Assembly (NCBI GenBank): GCA_000719695.1
Contig: JOHN01000009.1
Location: 1 to 64,000, forward strand
DNA: 64,000 nucleotides
Direction of reading: 5' to 3'
Source: Streptomyces sp. NRRL F-6131
Lineage (GTDB): Bacteria > Actinomycetota > Actinomycetes > Streptomycetales > Streptomycetaceae
Shown: piece by piece, positions 40,037 through 48,160 of the stretch
How the letters are laid out: each line of letters opens with the position of its first letter
Numbering within the stretch: position 1 is the stretch's first letter
Translations under genes and position numbers: made by a program
The notes under the pieces: generated by a model
Seen by the model: the letters and a program-made list of their open reading frames with translations, nothing else
Told to the model about the DNA's origin: nothing
Database searches by the model: none

Positions 40037-41254
40037 TCAGGGCCGGTGCTCGTCGCAGAACCACCCCCCGGGGTAGAGCCGGGCACCCGCTCCGCAGGAC
40101 GGACCGTGCCCGGCCGAGCAGACGCCCGGGCGGACCGGGGCGATCTCCGGCCGGACGATCCGCGCGGGGGCGGCCGCAGCCTCCGGGAGCCAGATCGCCT
40201 CACCGCTGTCACGGGCCGGAAGGCCCGCGAGGCGCCGGCGGCGCCGCTCGGCCGGGTCGGTCCCGGCCCGGTCGCACCGGGTCTCCCGACGTGGGCGCGA
40301 CCGCGCGCCCACGGCCCCGGTGGTGCGGTGCGCCGCGGCGGCGCGGGCCTCGGAGCGGCCATCGACGTCCGCATCGGCGTCAGCGTCGACGGCGAGCGTG
40401 CCCCCGCTGTCGAAGAAGGCCGCGCGGTCGCCGGCCGAAGCCCAGAACCGGTGCAGGCCCCGGCCCGCCCTGAGGGTGAGCGGGACGCACTCCCCCGCCG
40501 CGATGTCCCGCACGAGGTCGTCGAACTGCCGGGGCCGGGGAGCCCACCGAGCGTGGCGCCGACCGCAACTGCCCAGCCTGCGCGAGGGGCAGGGCCCCGG
40601 CATGCGGTCGCAGAGCTCCAGCGTGAGCTCCCGGACGCCGCCGCGGACCAGCAGGTCCCGGTCGTCCCGGACGGCCGCCGCCGGCAGGTCGTCCGTCCGG
40701 GTCCAGTGGACCACGTCGATCAGCGGCGACCGCGCGTCGACCGTGTGCCAGACCTCCGTGATGCCGTCGGCCCGGGCGGCGGCGTCCCGGGCGCGGGCCG
40801 ACGCGGCGGAGAGGTACGACAACTGCGGTTCGAACCCGTACCGTTGTCCACCGGCTCCGGTGACGAGCACATCGGTGCGCCGCCTGCCGTCGGCGTGGAG
40901 CGCCCCCACCTCGACCGCGTGCCCGGCGCTCTCGGCCGCGCGGACGTAGCGCTCCCGATAGGCCTTGCACTCGTCGCTCTCCCCGCTGCCGTGGCGGTGG
41001 GGATTGTGGTGGGCGGCAATGCGGAGGCCCTGGCGCTCGAAGACGTACATCCACGCGCGGGCGCCCCGAACGGTCCGGCAGTCCGGGCAGTAGAGTCCGC
41101 GCCGGTGGACCGGCCGCCGGTCCCGGACCAGCCGGTCCCAGAGCCCGGGGCGGTCAGGGTGCCCGAGGTCGTCGCGGTCGAGGTCGAGGGTGGCATTGAC
41201 GAGGGTGCAGAAAACGGGGTTGCGCTTGGAGGTTTCACCTTCGAAATCATCCAT
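40037..41254 (-). CDS. CoiA-like protein (candidate PD-(D/E)xK nuclease) with Cys motifs
   Basis: A 405-residue protein. An N-terminal YCPDCRTVRG zinc-ribbon-like pair is followed by HHNPHRHGSGESDECKAYRE and GHAVEVGALHADGRRRTDVL, then FEPQLSYLSAASARARDAAA and GITEVWHTVD. This order (acidic-His region, R-x-D-V, E-x-Q-x-S, R...Y/W) is that of CoiA competence-type nucleases. The C-terminus carries another Cys/His cluster (VCSAGHGPSC, GGWFCDEH). GGAGAAGA precedes ATG 41254. The upstream region is lower in G+C than the surroundings. Natural competence is not known in streptomycetes, so the role is unclear. Confidence 0.65.
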   Translation of the reverse strand: MDDFEGETSKRNPVFCTLVNATLDLDRDDLGHPDRPGLWDRLVRDRRPVHRRGLYCPDCRTVRGARAWMYVFERQGLRIAAHHNPHRHGSGESDECKAYRERYVRAAESAGHAVEVGALHADGRRRTDVLVTGAGGQRYGFEPQLSYLSAASARARDAAARADGITEVWHTVDARSPLIDVVHWTRTDDLPAAAVRDDRDLLVRGGVRELTLELCDRMPGPCPSRRLGSCGRRHARWAPRPRQFDDLVRDIAAGECVPLTLRAGRGLHRFWASAGDRAAFFDSGGTLAVDADADADVDGRSEARAAAAHRTTGAVGARSRPRRETRCDRAGTDPAERRRRRLAGLPARDSGEAIWLPEAAAAPARIVRPEIAPVRPGVCSAGHGPSCGAGARLYPGGWFCDEHRP

Positions 41255-41652
41255 GGCATCTCTTCTCCGCCTCCGCCCACCGGAGTAGGCTCGGCCAAAG
41301 GGTCCGCAGCTGCTTTTCCAACGCGCGGAAGCCCTCGGGACTCCCGGATTTCCCTCCGCCACGGACAGTTGTCCTGATCCGCGCGGACATTCGGCCTTCG
41401 AAGCCCCGGAAATGCGGTTTTCTCCCTCGCTTGCCCGATATTCACCCGACCGGAACGGGCCACGGGCGTCGGGGGATTCGGGAAATGCCGGGGGATCGGT
41501 CCCCGGTGCGCGGAAGGGCGCCGCCACGCCGGCCCCGCATCGGCCCCAAGCCGGTCCTGCGTCGACCGCGGGCCGGCATGCTCCCCCAGGTGGAGGACGG
41601 TTCCGCCCGTGGACGGACGGCGGGCGGGGAGCGACGCCGTATCGTCGGTGCC
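41255..41652. other. 398-bp divergent intergenic region
   Basis: Contains the leaders of the CoiA-like and GPP34 genes. The stretch 41290-41460 is AT-richer than its surroundings and holds the near-palindrome GGACAGTTGTCC (41363-41374). I cannot fix a promoter with confidence. Confidence 0.4.
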
Positions 41653-42306
41653 ATGAGCCGAGCGCTGCACCTGTCCGCCTATCTGCTGGCCTTCGACACC
41701 CGGGCCCAGTCCCTCCAGGACCGCACCCGCGCCGGCTTCCTGGTGCGCGCCGCCGCCCTCGCCGAGCTCGCCCACCGGGGTGCCGTCGCCGAGGACGGGG
41801 CGGGCCACGTGCAGGTCGTCTCCACCGACCCCACCGGGGACGGCGTCCTGGACGCCCTGCTCGCCGAACTGGGCAGCGCCCCGCGCACCTGGAAGGCCTG
41901 GATCCGGCGCAACCGCGACGACACCCTGGAGGCCGTCGAGGAGCGGCTCGCGGCGCTCGGCGTGATGACCATGGCGGACCGCGACCCGCACGGCCGCGTC
42001 GTACCGCGGCGGCCGGTCACCGTGGACGACCCGCGCGAGGCGCAGGACCTCCAGCTCCGGGTCGCCGAGCTGGTCCGCGCCGACGGCCCGCCCGCCGAGG
42101 CCCCGTTCGCCGACGCCGTCCTCGCGGCCCTGGCCGCCCACGGACACCTGCGGCTCGTCCTCTCCCGCCACGACCGCAAGGTCCACGCCGCCCGCATCAC
42201 CGCCCTCACCGACCGCCTCACCCCCAACACCCCCGGCCTCGCCCACGCGATCTCCGGCCTCAACCTGACCATCGTCGCCGCCCAGGGCGGCATGGGCGGC
42301 AGCTGA
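41653..42306 (+). CDS. GPP34 (GOLPH3/VPS74) family phosphoprotein
   Basis: A 217-residue protein of the GOLPH3/VPS74-like family that is expanded in actinobacteria: LHLSAYLLAFDTRAQSLQDR, GFLVRAAALAELAHRGAVAE, a PRTWKAWIRRN segment and the C-terminal HDRKVHAARITALTDRL. In eukaryotes the family binds phosphatidylinositol-4-phosphate; the bacterial role is unknown. The usual hydrophobic beta-hairpin region is present around LRLVLSRHD. ATG 41653 has no clear ribosome binding site. Confidence 0.83.
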   Translation: MSRALHLSAYLLAFDTRAQSLQDRTRAGFLVRAAALAELAHRGAVAEDGAGHVQVVSTDPTGDGVLDALLAELGSAPRTWKAWIRRNRDDTLEAVEERLAALGVMTMADRDPHGRVVPRRPVTVDDPREAQDLQLRVAELVRADGPPAEAPFADAVLAALAAHGHLRLVLSRHDRKVHAARITALTDRLTPNTPGLAHAISGLNLTIVAAQGGMGGS

Positions 42307-42333
42307 CCCCGCCCGCCACGCCCACCGCCGAAC

Positions 42334-42702
42334 GTGAAACGGCTCGCCCGCCGGGTGGTGATCGACGTCGGCGCTGTCGCCGGGGAGGCGGACCTCCACG
42401 CGGTCCTGCGACGGGGGCTCGGCTTCCCCTCCTTCTACGGCGGGAACGGGGAGGCCTTCTGGGATGCCGTCAGCGGACTGGTCGTCAGGCCCGCCGAGCT
42501 CCGTTCCGCCGGGTGGGCCGAGCTGGAACTCCGGGCTCCGGCCTCGGCCGCGGCGCTCCGCCGGGAGCCGGCGACACACCGGGAGTCCTCCGGGAGCCGC
42601 ACCGTCGTCCTCGACGACGCGCCCCGGGAGTTCCATGAACGGGTTTGGGGCGCTGAGGTGGAGCGATTCCGGCACGTGCATGGGCATGCCAAGATGTCAT
42701 GA
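42334..42702 (+). CDS. Barstar family protein
   Basis: A 122-residue protein with the barstar (ribonuclease inhibitor) fold signature: VVIDVGAVAGEADLHAVLRR, GFPSFYGGNGEAFWDAVSGL, and a central ELELRAP strand. Barstars bind and block barnase-type RNases. No barnase-like gene is found nearby, so it may be an orphan immunity protein. GTG 42334 lacks a good ribosome binding site and lies 28 bp after the GPP34 stop; it may be read through. Confidence 0.7.
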   Translation: MKRLARRVVIDVGAVAGEADLHAVLRRGLGFPSFYGGNGEAFWDAVSGLVVRPAELRSAGWAELELRAPASAAALRREPATHRESSGSRTVVLDDAPREFHERVWGAEVERFRHVHGHAKMS

Positions 42703-42880
42703 AGTGCCTGGTCGCAGGGGTTCTGTCCACCCGCCGAACGGCGGGGTGGGCGGTGCGGGGGACGCCCCGGGGAGGCAGCGTGGCGTGCGTCTCATCACGG
42801 GTGCGATCAAGGTTCGTTCGCGTCGCAGTGTGGTGGGATGTGCGCACACAAGGTGAGGACCGTTGGACGGGGGGTGTTCC

Positions 42881-43564
42881 ATGAGGAGCGGACTGTTCGG
42901 GCTCGGGCCCGACGAGGGGGCCGCGGATCTGGTGGCCGGGGGGCTGGTCCGGCTCGCCGTGGAGGAGCGCTTGGGGCCGGCGGACGGGGCGCCGCCGTGG
43001 CTGGGGCAGATGCGGGCGGCTTCGTTCGCGGACGCGTGGCTGGCGTTCGCGGATCCGGCGGCGCCGGGGCTGCGGGTGCCCGCGGAGGCGGTGCTGAGGG
43101 CCGTGGTGGCCCGGGCGGCCGAGCTGGCCCTCCGGGGCGCGCGGGGGGACGGTCCGGCGGCCCTGGAGCGGCTCGGGCGGGAGTCGGCCGGGGCCCGGGA
43201 GTGGGCACGGCTCACCGAGGTGTCCCACCCGGCCGAGCCCGACGCGCTGGTACTGGTCTGGTACGGGGTGCGGATGGCGCTGGCGGACGACGACGACCCG
43301 CTCGGGGCGGCCGAGCGGGAGGCGTACGGCGCGGACGTCCTCGAACGCTGCCGGGCCTACGTCCGCGACCACTGCCGGCGCCAGGACATGCTGGCCCTCG
43401 TGCTGGCCTGCGCCCGCTCGGCCGCCGCGACGCTGGCCGAGCTCAGCGACGGCGACCTGGACCGGGCACTGGCCGTCCTCGACGAGCACGCCGCGCGGCA
43501 CATGGTGCCGACGGCCCCGGTGCCGCTCTGGGTGCCGGGCCGGCCGGGCCAGCTCGCGGGCTGA
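42881..43564 (+). CDS. Protein of unknown function, helical
   Basis: A 227-residue, Ala/Leu/Glu/Arg-rich, all-helical soluble protein: LVAGGLVRLAVEERLGPADG, AEAVLRAVVARAAELALRG, VLVWYGVRMALADDDDPLG, YGADVLERCRAYVRDHCRRQ. I do not recognise the family. ATG 42881 is preceded by GGGGGG; TTG 42863 with GAGGA upstream is a possible earlier start. It stands alone, convergent with the cupin gene 42 bp away. Confidence 0.65.
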   Translation: MRSGLFGLGPDEGAADLVAGGLVRLAVEERLGPADGAPPWLGQMRAASFADAWLAFADPAAPGLRVPAEAVLRAVVARAAELALRGARGDGPAALERLGRESAGAREWARLTEVSHPAEPDALVLVWYGVRMALADDDDPLGAAEREAYGADVLERCRAYVRDHCRRQDMLALVLACARSAAATLAELSDGDLDRALAVLDEHAARHMVPTAPVPLWVPGRPGQLAG

Positions 43565-43606
43565 GCGCCGGGCGCGGCGCGGACTGCGACCCCGGGCACG
43601 GCGCGA

Positions 43607-44020
43607 TCAGGCGCTCGTGGTGCGGGCGGGGGCGTACTGCTCGTCGGTGACCGGCTCCAGCCAGGTCGTCCCGGGGCTGCCGTCCTCGGTGCCCTCCCAC
43701 ATCGCCAGGTGTTCCATGAACCGGTCCGGCGCGGCGCCGTGCCAGTGCTCCTCGCCCGGCGGGCAGACGACCAGCTCGCCGGGCCAGGCCGCGAAGACCA
43801 CGCCGTCGCGGGTGCCGATCAGGGCGACCCCGGAGACCACGTGCAGGCTCTGGCCGAGCGCGTGGGAGTGCCAGTGGGTGCGGGCCCCGGGCGCGAAGCG
43901 CACCAGGTTGGCGCGCATCCGGGACGGTTCCCCGCCGGAGTGGACGGCGTCCCACCACACCTCGCCGGTGAACCGTTCGGCCGGGGCCTCGCCGGTGGCC
44001 CCGGGCAGGGCGAACTCCAT
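43607..44020 (-). CDS. Cupin domain protein
   Basis: A 137-residue single-domain cupin. Motif 1 is GARTHWHSHALGQSLHVVSG and motif 2 is GELVVCPPGEEHWHGAAPDR, with the His/Glu/His metal ligands (Gln replaces the usual Glu in motif 1). FTGEVWWDAV near the start is typical of the carboxymuconolactone-decarboxylase-like cupins. Substrate unknown. GGAGATG precedes ATG 44020. Confidence 0.83.
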   Translation of the reverse strand: MEFALPGATGEAPAERFTGEVWWDAVHSGGEPSRMRANLVRFAPGARTHWHSHALGQSLHVVSGVALIGTRDGVVFAAWPGELVVCPPGEEHWHGAAPDRFMEHLAMWEGTEDGSPGTTWLEPVTDEQYAPARTTSA

Positions 44021-44429
44021 GATCACATCTCCAGGGGGTCGTGCCGGAGGTCCGTCCACCGGGGCCGGGCGCACCCCCGACGCTCACACGCCGCGAAGCC
44101 GCCGAACCGGGGACATTTCCGTCGCGGGTGGATTCATCGGGGAGAAGATCCTCCCTCCCACTGGAGTTGCCACCCGAGCTCCCGGGCGACCCTACCCGTA
44201 CCCGCCGATCCCGCACCCTTCGGGGGCCGCCGCCGCACCGGGGACATGAGCACCGGCCAGACCCGGCGGTCGATCCCGAGGGGCCCCCGTGCGCGTCGGC
44301 GCCGATCACGTCCTCTCACGCCAACTTCCCTCCACCCCTTAATAGTTGGCTCACCCCACAACAATACGATCCTCTAGGCTTCGACCCATCCGGTGCCCGG
44401 CGCGGTGCACCGGCCGACAAGGGGAGAAG
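44021..44429. other. 409-bp divergent intergenic region with an AT-rich island
   Basis: The leader of the cupin gene and of the secreted propeller gene. The stretch 44335-44385 (CTTAATAGTTGGCTC to CAACAATACGATCC) is markedly AT-rich for this genome and probably holds the promoter of the gene at 44430. No other frame is convincing. Confidence 0.45.
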
Positions 44430-45578
44430 ATGATGAGGACCTCGGCAAGCGCGTTACGGCGCGGATCCCGCTGGACCGTCTCGGCGGCGACGGCAGTGGC
44501 CCTGCTGCTCGGTGGGGCGGGCGTCGCGGGGGCGGCCCCCTCCGGCGATCCCGACAGCCCCGCCTCCGGCATTCCGGGAGCCGTGCGGCTCGCGGAATTC
44601 ACCTGGGAGAAGGTCACCGAGACGGTCAGTCCGGACGGCCGGACGGTCTACCTCGTACTGACGGACGTGGTCGGCGGGCGCCAAGGCGTCTACCTGTCCA
44701 CCGTCGACACGCAGACCGGCACGGTGACGGCCCGCCTTCCGCTCGGCGACCCGGCACCCTACGGCCGACCGGCCCTCAGCCCGGACGGCGACCGGCTGTA
44801 CGTCGGAGTCGGCTCCGCCCTCTACGTCATCGACACCGGGGCGACCACGCTCGAAGCCCGCATCGCCGCGCCGGAGCAGCAGCTCCCGGCGGGCTGGACC
44901 CCGGGCGCGGCGACCAGTGTGGCCCCCGACCCGGACGGCGCGACCCTCTACGTCGGCCAGTCCGGCCCCTCGGGCCCCGCCGGACAGGAGCAGCCGGGCC
45001 GGATCCTGGAATTCTCCCTCGGTGACGAGGAGTTCATCGACCAGACGGCGGTCACGGGCCACACGGTCAACGATCTCGCCGTCCTGCCCGACGGGAACCA
45101 CCTCTACGCCGGCACGGACCTCGACCTGCTGCGCCTCGACATCAGCACCGGGCTCGGCACCGCCGAGGTCGTCAACCTCGGCGCCAAGGACGAGCTGGCG
45201 CTCTCCCCCGACGGCTCCTTCCTGCTGGCGCTCGGGTCGGTCCGCACCTACTCCGAGGGCGTCGGGCTCGAGACGGACACGGACGAGGTGCGCTTTCACA
45301 TGAAGTACGGCTCCGGGTACTTCGAGTTCCACCACCCGGCGATGAACGCCGACGGCAGCCGCGTCTACCTGCTCGGTGGCCCGTCCTACACCGTTCCCGT
45401 CCCGCTGTACACGTTCGTGCCGGGCGAGAACCGCTTCGACCCGGGCGTGCGCCTCTCCGTCCCCGAGCCGTACGTGCACGCCCTCACCGTCGGACCGGAC
45501 GGCCACTCGCTCTACGTCGCCGGCTGCCAGTACTCCGACTCGGCGAAGGGCTGCTTCCTGCGGACCCTGCGCATCTGA
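44430..45578 (+). CDS. Secreted beta-propeller protein
   Basis: A 382-residue protein. A Sec signal peptide (TVSAATAVALLLGGAGVAGA, cleaved near residue 35) is followed by a YncE/lactonase-like propeller with repeats such as SPDGRTVYLVLTD, SPDGDRLYVGVG, DPDGATLYVGQSG, LPDGNHLYAGTD, SPDGSFLLALGS and GPDGHSLYVAG. Two Cys near the C-terminus (GCQYSDSAKGCF) may form a disulfide. AAGGGGAGAAG precedes the ATG; a second ATG follows immediately. Two terminator hairpins follow the gene. Role unknown. Confidence 0.8.
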   Translation: MMRTSASALRRGSRWTVSAATAVALLLGGAGVAGAAPSGDPDSPASGIPGAVRLAEFTWEKVTETVSPDGRTVYLVLTDVVGGRQGVYLSTVDTQTGTVTARLPLGDPAPYGRPALSPDGDRLYVGVGSALYVIDTGATTLEARIAAPEQQLPAGWTPGAATSVAPDPDGATLYVGQSGPSGPAGQEQPGRILEFSLGDEEFIDQTAVTGHTVNDLAVLPDGNHLYAGTDLDLLRLDISTGLGTAEVVNLGAKDELALSPDGSFLLALGSVRTYSEGVGLETDTDEVRFHMKYGSGYFEFHHPAMNADGSRVYLLGGPSYTVPVPLYTFVPGENRFDPGVRLSVPEPYVHALTVGPDGHSLYVAGCQYSDSAKGCFLRTLRI

Positions 45579-45587
45579 CGCCGTAGC

Positions 45588-45617
45588 GCGACCGACCCCG
45601 CGAGGGCGGTCGGTCGC
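45588..45617. terminator. Hairpin terminator
   Basis: GCGACCGACC paired with GGTCGGTCGC (10-bp stem, 10-nt loop), 10 bp after the propeller gene stop. Confidence 0.65.
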
Positions 45618-45624
45618 CGGGTGT

Positions 45625-45654
45625 TCGGCGGCCGGGGAGACGCCCGGCCGCCGA
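45625..45654. terminator. Second hairpin terminator
   Basis: TCGGCGGCCGGG paired with CCCGGCCGCCGA (12-bp perfect stem, 6-nt loop), between convergent genes. Confidence 0.65.
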
Positions 45655-45693
45655 CGGAACCAGCCCGGGAATCGGCCCGGGGCAGCCCTGGGG

Positions 45694-46359
45694 TCAGCCC
45701 AGGGGGCAGCGCTTCCAGGCGAAGTGGTAGATGGTGTTGATGCTGCCGTCGGTGGAGTCCATCGTCATGAAGCTGGTGGTCTTCGTCGGGTCCGAACTGC
45801 CGGCGGCGACCCGGAGTTCGGTGTTGATGTTGAAGTTGCGCAGCTCGCCGCAGGGCGCCCAGACCAGGGCCTCCACCGCGACGCGGTCGGTCGCCTGCCA
45901 GCTGTCGTCGAGCAGACCGGCGAAGCTGTGGCTGGAGTAGGCGGTCTGCGGCGAGCCCTGGAAGTAGTAGTTGGCGCGCTGGACGGCGGTCGCACCCTTC
46001 TCCAGGTGGGCGAAGCCCCGGTAGTCGGCGGCGGCGATGGCGTAGGTGAAGCCCTGCGGGACGTGCACGTTCAGGTTGAGCTGACAGTTCTTGCGGAAGT
46101 CGGTCGGCTTGGAACCGAGGCCGACCTGGGCGACGTAGCTGCTGTAGGTGACGGTGAAGGCGGTGTTGTCCGGGGACACCGCGACGGCGGCCGTGCCGGC
46201 CGGGCAGCCGGAGCCGTTGACGGTGGCGACGGAGATGACGATCTTGTCCGGCGGCGGGGTGTCCCAGCCGGTGGCGGAGGCCGTGCCGACGGTGCCGACG
46301 ACGGTGGTGCCGAGCAGGGCCGCGGCGGCGGCACCGGCCGCCAGGGTACGGAGGGTCAT
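45694..46359 (-). CDS. Secreted DUF4360 protein
   Basis: A 221-residue secreted protein: signal peptide TLAAGAAAAALLGTTVVGTV to ASA, then DUF4360 landmarks (VNGSGCPAGTAAVAVSPDNT, FRKNCQLNLNVHVPQGFTYA, the YRGFAHLEKGATAVQRANYY stretch). Four Cys, probably disulfide-bonded. The family is found in actinobacteria and fungi and has no assigned function. GAGGAAAGC precedes ATG 46359. A 13-bp tandem repeat lies 142 bp upstream. Confidence 0.85.
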   Translation of the reverse strand: MTLRTLAAGAAAAALLGTTVVGTVGTASATGWDTPPPDKIVISVATVNGSGCPAGTAAVAVSPDNTAFTVTYSSYVAQVGLGSKPTDFRKNCQLNLNVHVPQGFTYAIAAADYRGFAHLEKGATAVQRANYYFQGSPQTAYSSHSFAGLLDDSWQATDRVAVEALVWAPCGELRNFNINTELRVAAGSSDPTKTTSFMTMDSTDGSINTIYHFAWKRCPLG

Positions 46360-46500
46360 GGGCGCTTTCCTCACACTCGCCCGCCGGCTGCGGGCCGCGC
46401 ACCCCCTCGTGCGGGGCCACCGGCAGGTTGACGCGTCCATGTCAGCACGCCCTCCCGGCGCCGTACAGGGGCGCGGCATGGCGCGCACCGGGGCGCCCGG

Positions 46501-46539
46501 GCGGACGTACCCGGCGGACGTACCCGGCGGATGTGCGCG
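46501..46539. repeat. 13-bp tandem repeat in an intergenic region
   Basis: Two exact GCGGACGTACCCG copies and a third degenerate one, upstream of the DUF4360 gene. Confidence 0.75.
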
Positions 46540-46610
46540 GCCCGAGCCGGTACGCGCTCCCGCCGTCCGCCGCGACGGCCACCCTCCGCCGCCCCCGCCG
46601 CCCAGCCGCC

Positions 46611-47084
46611 TCAGCCGTCGCCGCGGGCCCCGATCGACAGGACCACCGCACTGGTCCGCCCGCCGGGCGCCTCGTACTCGACGGTCTCGCCGGCCCGACG
46701 GCCCAGCAGGACCAGGCCGAGCGGACTGTCGGCGGTCACCAGCTCCGGGTCCAGCTCCTCCGCGAGTTCGCCGATCCGGACGGTCAACTCGGCGGCGTCC
46801 GCGAAGCGCAGGGTCACGGTGCTGCCGACACCGACCGTCTCGGTGCTCGGCGCGCCCGCGACCGCCGCCTCGCGCAGCCGGCTCTCGATCCCGGTGATCC
46901 TGTCGTCCAGCTGGTCGAGCGCGTCGGCCCGTTGCAGTTCGTCGGCCTGGTCGGCCCGGTCGCCGACCTCCTCGCCGCCACGGAGGGTGGCCGCCACGGA
47001 GGCACGCTCCGCGCGCAGCTCGGCGAGGTCCCGCTCCAGCGCGGCACGGCCGGCGTCGCTGATGGGCTCGGGTGCACCGGTCAT
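46611..47084 (-). CDS. GreA/GreB family elongation factor
   Basis: A 157-residue transcript-cleavage-factor-like protein. The N-terminal coiled coil spans LERDLAELRAERASVAATLR to RITGIESRLREA and has acidic DRADQADELQRADALDQLDD near the tip. The C-terminal FKBP-like domain includes VGVGSTVTLRFADAAELTVR and ADSPLGLVLLGRRAGETVEY. It is probably a paralogue of the housekeeping GreA, acting on backtracked RNA polymerase. GGGAGG precedes ATG 47084. Confidence 0.85.
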   Translation of the reverse strand: MTGAPEPISDAGRAALERDLAELRAERASVAATLRGGEEVGDRADQADELQRADALDQLDDRITGIESRLREAAVAGAPSTETVGVGSTVTLRFADAAELTVRIGELAEELDPELVTADSPLGLVLLGRRAGETVEYEAPGGRTSAVVLSIGARGDG

Positions 47085-47285
47085 GTCCGGCCTCCCTGGT
47101 CGAGCCGCCCGGTCGGGCGGTACAGGTTGATTCCGGCAATTCGAACATAACAGGACTCCCGACCGCCCGGCTCGGCGACGGTGGCGCTCCCGGTGCGTAA
47201 CGACTTGCCCGTCCGCCTTCCGGAGGCCGCCGGGTGATCGGTAGAACAGCCGTACCACCATCGCCGAGGCAGGGAACCAGCCACG

Positions 47286-47999
47286 ATGAGCACCAACGGC
47301 CCCACCGGGTACGGGCAGAACCAGAACCCGTACGACGGGTCCAACCCCTACGGCCAGCAGAATCCCCACGGCGGCCGGCAGGACCCGTACGGGCAGCAGC
47401 CTCCGTACGGCCAGCCCCCGTACGGGCAGCCGCCGTACCAGCAGGAGGCCCCGTACCAGCAGGAGGTGCCGTACGCCCCGCCCGGCTACGGCACTCCCCC
47501 GCAGCAGCCCTACGGCCAGCAGCCGCAGGGGTTCTGGCCGTACTGGCTCGCCCAGCCCGGCGGGTACGGCGGCGCCCCGCTGCCCGGTTCCCGGCAGCTC
47601 GCGCCGATCGGCGAGCGCCTGGTCGCCCGGCTGATCGACGTCGCCGTGCTGATCGTCCCCACCGTGCTGGCGTTCGTCCTCCTCGGGCCGTCGATCCTGT
47701 ACTACGTCGTGGCGGCCCTGCTCTCCTTCGGCTACGAGGCGGCGATGCTGCTCACCCAGGGCGGTCAGACGCTCGGCAAGAAGGCGATGAAGCTGCGGGT
47801 CGTCGACCTCGGGCACGGCGGGAAGCCCGCCGAGAACGCGCTGCTGGTCCGCGCCGCGGTGTACACGCTGCCCAACGCGGTCTACTGCGTCGGTTCGCTC
47901 TTCGCGCTCCTCAACGTCCTGTGGCCGCTGTGGGACAAGCCGCTCCAGCAGGCGCTGCACGACAAGCCCGCGAAGACCCTGGTGGTCAAGGAGGCCTGA
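47286..47999 (+). CDS. RDD family membrane protein with PYGQ-repeat N-terminus
   Basis: A 237-residue protein. The first 90 residues are low complexity, rich in Pro, Tyr, Gly and Gln (repeats of DPYGQQPPYGQPPYGQP type). The rest is an RDD domain with Arg in GERLVARLIDVAVLIVP, TLGKKAMKLRVVD, and three hydrophobic helices around residues 115-135, 140-160 and 195-215. The role is unknown, possibly transport or a scaffold. A modest ribosome binding site (GAGGCAGGG) lies before ATG 47286. Confidence 0.83.
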   Translation: MSTNGPTGYGQNQNPYDGSNPYGQQNPHGGRQDPYGQQPPYGQPPYGQPPYQQEAPYQQEVPYAPPGYGTPPQQPYGQQPQGFWPYWLAQPGGYGGAPLPGSRQLAPIGERLVARLIDVAVLIVPTVLAFVLLGPSILYYVVAALLSFGYEAAMLLTQGGQTLGKKAMKLRVVDLGHGGKPAENALLVRAAVYTLPNAVYCVGSLFALLNVLWPLWDKPLQQALHDKPAKTLVVKEA

Positions 48000-48103
48000 G
48001 CCGCGATGCGAGGCACTCACTGACGCGGCATCACCTCAGGTCAGGTCAGTTCCCGGCGGTCCGTCCACGGACCGAGGACACAGTCCGGGCCGGATCGTCA
48101 ACG

Positions 48104-48132
48104 TTTACATTCCTCGCGCGTCCTCGCATAGT
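48104..48132 (+). promoter_or_regulatory. Sigma-70-type promoter of helD
   Basis: TTTACA, 17 bp, CATAGT; 28 bp before the TTG start. No rifamycin-associated-like element is seen here. Confidence 0.55.
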
Positions 48133-48160
48133 GACAGGCCGAACAGAGAGGAGCGCTTCC

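Noticed and set aside
40821..40851. GGTTCGAACCCG, which looks like a tRNA T-arm
   Set aside because: It lies inside the CoiA-like gene (encodes GFEP on the minus strand) and there is no acceptor or anticodon stem around it.
48001..48160. Possible rifamycin-associated element before helD (as for helR)
   Set aside because: No CTTGC-N-GCAAG palindrome found; only a sigma-70-type promoter is visible.
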